A stretch of DNA of 24,382 nucleotides from an uncultured Clostridium sp. Lineage in GTDB: Bacteria > Bacillota > Clostridia > Clostridiales > Clostridiaceae. Under the pieces are notes generated by a model that ran no database searches, was not told the DNA's origin, and saw only the letters and a program-made list of their open reading frames with translations. Made by a program: the position numbers and the translations under genes. Location: assembly GCF_934754925.1 (NCBI RefSeq), contig NZ_CAKVJA010000041.1, forward strand, positions 1 to 24,382, written 5' to 3'. This document shows, piece by piece, positions 22,947-24,382 of this stretch (the stretch's first letter is position 1; each line of letters begins with the position of its first letter).

Positions 22947-23047
22947 ACCTTGAATTTGGGATTATTAGTCTATCTTGTCCATTATTTAATAAATATATTA
23001 CAATATCTTTATAAATCTAACTATTAAGCATTATTATTAACTTATTG

Positions 23048-23056
23048 TGATATAAT
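23048..23056 (+). promoter_or_regulatory. Extended -10 promoter for the CorA-family gene
   Basis: TGATATAAT is a perfect -10 with the extended TG motif, 40 bp before the start codon of the rightward gene. The -35 region is poor. Confidence 0.42.
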
Positions 23057-23096
23057 CTATATATATAATTCATTTATTTATAGTGAGGTAAAATTT

Positions 23097-24041
23097 ATGA
23101 TTCAAATATACAAAAGTATAAGTGAAACAAATTCATCATTAAAAGTATTAGATAGTATCGAAAATGGTTGTTGGATAAATATAGTTGCTCCTTCAGAAGA
23201 AGAATTAATTTTAATTTCTAAAAAAACAGGAGTTCCGTTAAACTTTCTAAGAGCTCCTTTGGATGATGAAGAAACTTCAAGAATTGATTTTGAAGATGGT
23301 TTTACATTAGTAGTAGTAGATATACCATTTACAGAAATGGAAGATAATTCTCTAACTTATGATACATATCCATTAGCAATTATTCATTCTGATAAAGAAA
23401 TAATAACCATTTGTCTAAAGAATAGTAGAATAATAACAGATTTTATTAATGGTAGAGTAAAATCATTTTTTTCATTTAAAAAATCTAGATTTATTCTTCA
23501 AATATTAAATAGAATATCTACATATTATTTAATTTATCTTAGACAAATTGATAAAAAAAGTGTAATGATTGAAAAAAGGCTTCATAAATCTATGAAAAAT
23601 AGAGAACTTATTCAATTACATTCATTAGAAAAATCTCTTGTTTATTTTTCTACATCTCTTAAAGCAAATGAAGTAACTCTTGAAAAAATGTTAAAATTAG
23701 AAATTATGCAAAAATATGAAGATGATCAAGATGTTTTAGAAGATGTCATAATAGAAAATAAGCAGGCTATAGAAATGACAGATATTTACAGCAATATTTT
23801 ATCTAGTACTATGGATTTCTTTGCTTCTGTAATATCTAATAATCTTAATATTGTAATGAAAGTCTTAGCATCTGTTACTATATTAATGGCTATACCAACT
23901 ATTATAGGTGGTATATTCGGTATGAATGTTGTATTACCATTACAAGATAATCCTAATGGATTTCAAATTATTATATTCCTTACAATTCTTTTAACTGGAG
24001 TTACTGCTTTTATTTTATATAAAAAGGATATGTTCAGTTAA
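23097..24041 (+). CDS. CorA-family divalent metal ion transporter
   Basis: This 314-residue membrane protein belongs to the CorA Mg2+/Co2+ channel family. A large N-terminal cytoplasmic domain with a long helical stalk runs to about residue 245. Two C-terminal transmembrane helices follow, the first ending in the signature GGIFGMNV (GMN selectivity motif near residue 277) and the second covering FQIIIFLTILLTGVTAFILY. The loop between them is LPLQDNPNGF, comparable to the usual acidic loop. The end KKDMFS keeps the basic cytoplasmic tail. The start ATG 23097 follows GAGGT. The protein is likely a pentameric magnesium channel. The ion preference (Mg, Co or Ni) cannot be read from sequence. It is divergent from the small membrane protein gene. 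Confidence 0.9.
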   Translation: MIQIYKSISETNSSLKVLDSIENGCWINIVAPSEEELILISKKTGVPLNFLRAPLDDEETSRIDFEDGFTLVVVDIPFTEMEDNSLTYDTYPLAIIHSDKEIITICLKNSRIITDFINGRVKSFFSFKKSRFILQILNRISTYYLIYLRQIDKKSVMIEKRLHKSMKNRELIQLHSLEKSLVYFSTSLKANEVTLEKMLKLEIMQKYEDDQDVLEDVIIENKQAIEMTDIYSNILSSTMDFFASVISNNLNIVMKVLASVTILMAIPTIIGGIFGMNVVLPLQDNPNGFQIIIFLTILLTGVTAFILYKKDMFS

Positions 24042-24067
24042 TATAAATTGAAATATTCACAAAAATT

Positions 24068-24115
24068 AAAAATATCCACATGCAAGTTTAATTTTGCTGT
24101 GGATATTTTGTTTTT
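24068..24115 (+). terminator. CorA-family gene terminator
   Basis: AAAATATCCACA and TGTGGATATTTT form a 12-bp stem, with GCAA/TTGC extending it inward, followed by GTTTTTAT. It lies about 27 bp past the stop codon. The stretch 24116-24195 is AT-rich with nothing else recognisable. Confidence 0.88.
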
Positions 24116-24195
24116 ATCTGTTGATAATTTTATTTTTTAAAATTGTGCATAAATTAAACTTTATATTAAATATTTATTTAAAATTTACAAAACAA

Positions 24196-24225
24196 AAAAA
24201 CCTACAAGTAATCTTGTAGGTTTTT
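24196..24225 (-). terminator. tRNA operon terminator
   Basis: AAAAACCTACAAG and CTTGTAGGTTTTT form a perfect 13-bp stem around TAAT, directly downstream of tRNA-Cys in its reading direction, with a T-run on the minus strand after it. Confidence 0.92.
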
Positions 24226-24227
24226 CT

Positions 24228-24302
<75 letters not shown>

Positions 24303-24307
24303 ATACC

Positions 24308-24382
<75 letters not shown>

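Overview
This window has very low GC and reads as the chromosome of a spore-forming Clostridium (sensu stricto, cluster I). The evidence is the AT-rich codon use, strong AGGAGG-type ribosome binding sites, a proS T-box, the clostridial order sigH / yacP-type NYN / rlmB / mrnC / cysS / proS / ispD / PIN-TRAM / disA / radA, and two sporulation genes (sigH and a gin/csfB-type anti-sigma factor). I cannot fix the species from sequence alone. Almost every gene is on the minus strand. The plus-strand exceptions are a 132-residue conserved gene (8688-9086), a 56-residue small ORF (13410-13580) and a CorA-family transporter (23097-24041).

Layout from left to right. 1-2833: the 5' end of tuf (cut by the window edge), tRNA-Thr, sigH, a NYN-domain nuclease, rlmB and mrnC, all read leftward. 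2834-3054: a gap holding a long nested inverted repeat between two copies of a 10-bp direct repeat, possibly a small palindromic insertion. 3055-6620: cysS and proS, preceded by a consensus promoter and a T-box leader whose probable specifier is CCA (Pro). 6634-8436: ispD and a PIN/TRAM membrane protein. 8688-9086: the plus-strand conserved gene, which converges on disA across a shared terminator. 9155-11667: disA and radA. 11827-15064: an apparent metabolic insert of nagB, nagR, a small plus-strand ORF and gapN, lying between radA and clpC. 15230-18238: clpC and ctsR with a textbook CtsR operator but no mcsA or mcsB between them. 18485-22214: ferredoxin, ricT, holB, darA, a guanylate-kinase-like gene and gin. 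22388-24041: a small membrane protein and the divergent CorA-family gene. 24228-24382: tRNA-Cys and tRNA-Phe, the latter missing one base at the window edge.

The genes fall into functional sets. Translation and RNA maturation: tuf, three tRNAs, rlmB, mrnC, the NYN nuclease, cysS and proS. Genome integrity and cyclic di-AMP: the synthase DisA beside RadA, with the c-di-AMP-binding PII-like protein DarA 10 kb away beside holB. Proteostasis: CtsR and ClpC. Sporulation: SigH, RicT and Gin. Amino-sugar and carbon metabolism: NagB, NagR and GapN.

The regulatory DNA is unusually readable. It shows a NagR operator lying over the -35 region of nagR and apparently over a divergent promoter for the small ORF. 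A CtsR operator lies at the ctsR transcription start. A forespore sigma-F/G-type promoter lies upstream of gin. I did not find a CRISPR array, an intact insertion sequence, a prophage or an obvious multi-gene defence system. The best candidates for something undescribed are the small NagR-associated ORF, the palindromic element at 2919-3058, and the conserved 132-residue gene opposite disA.
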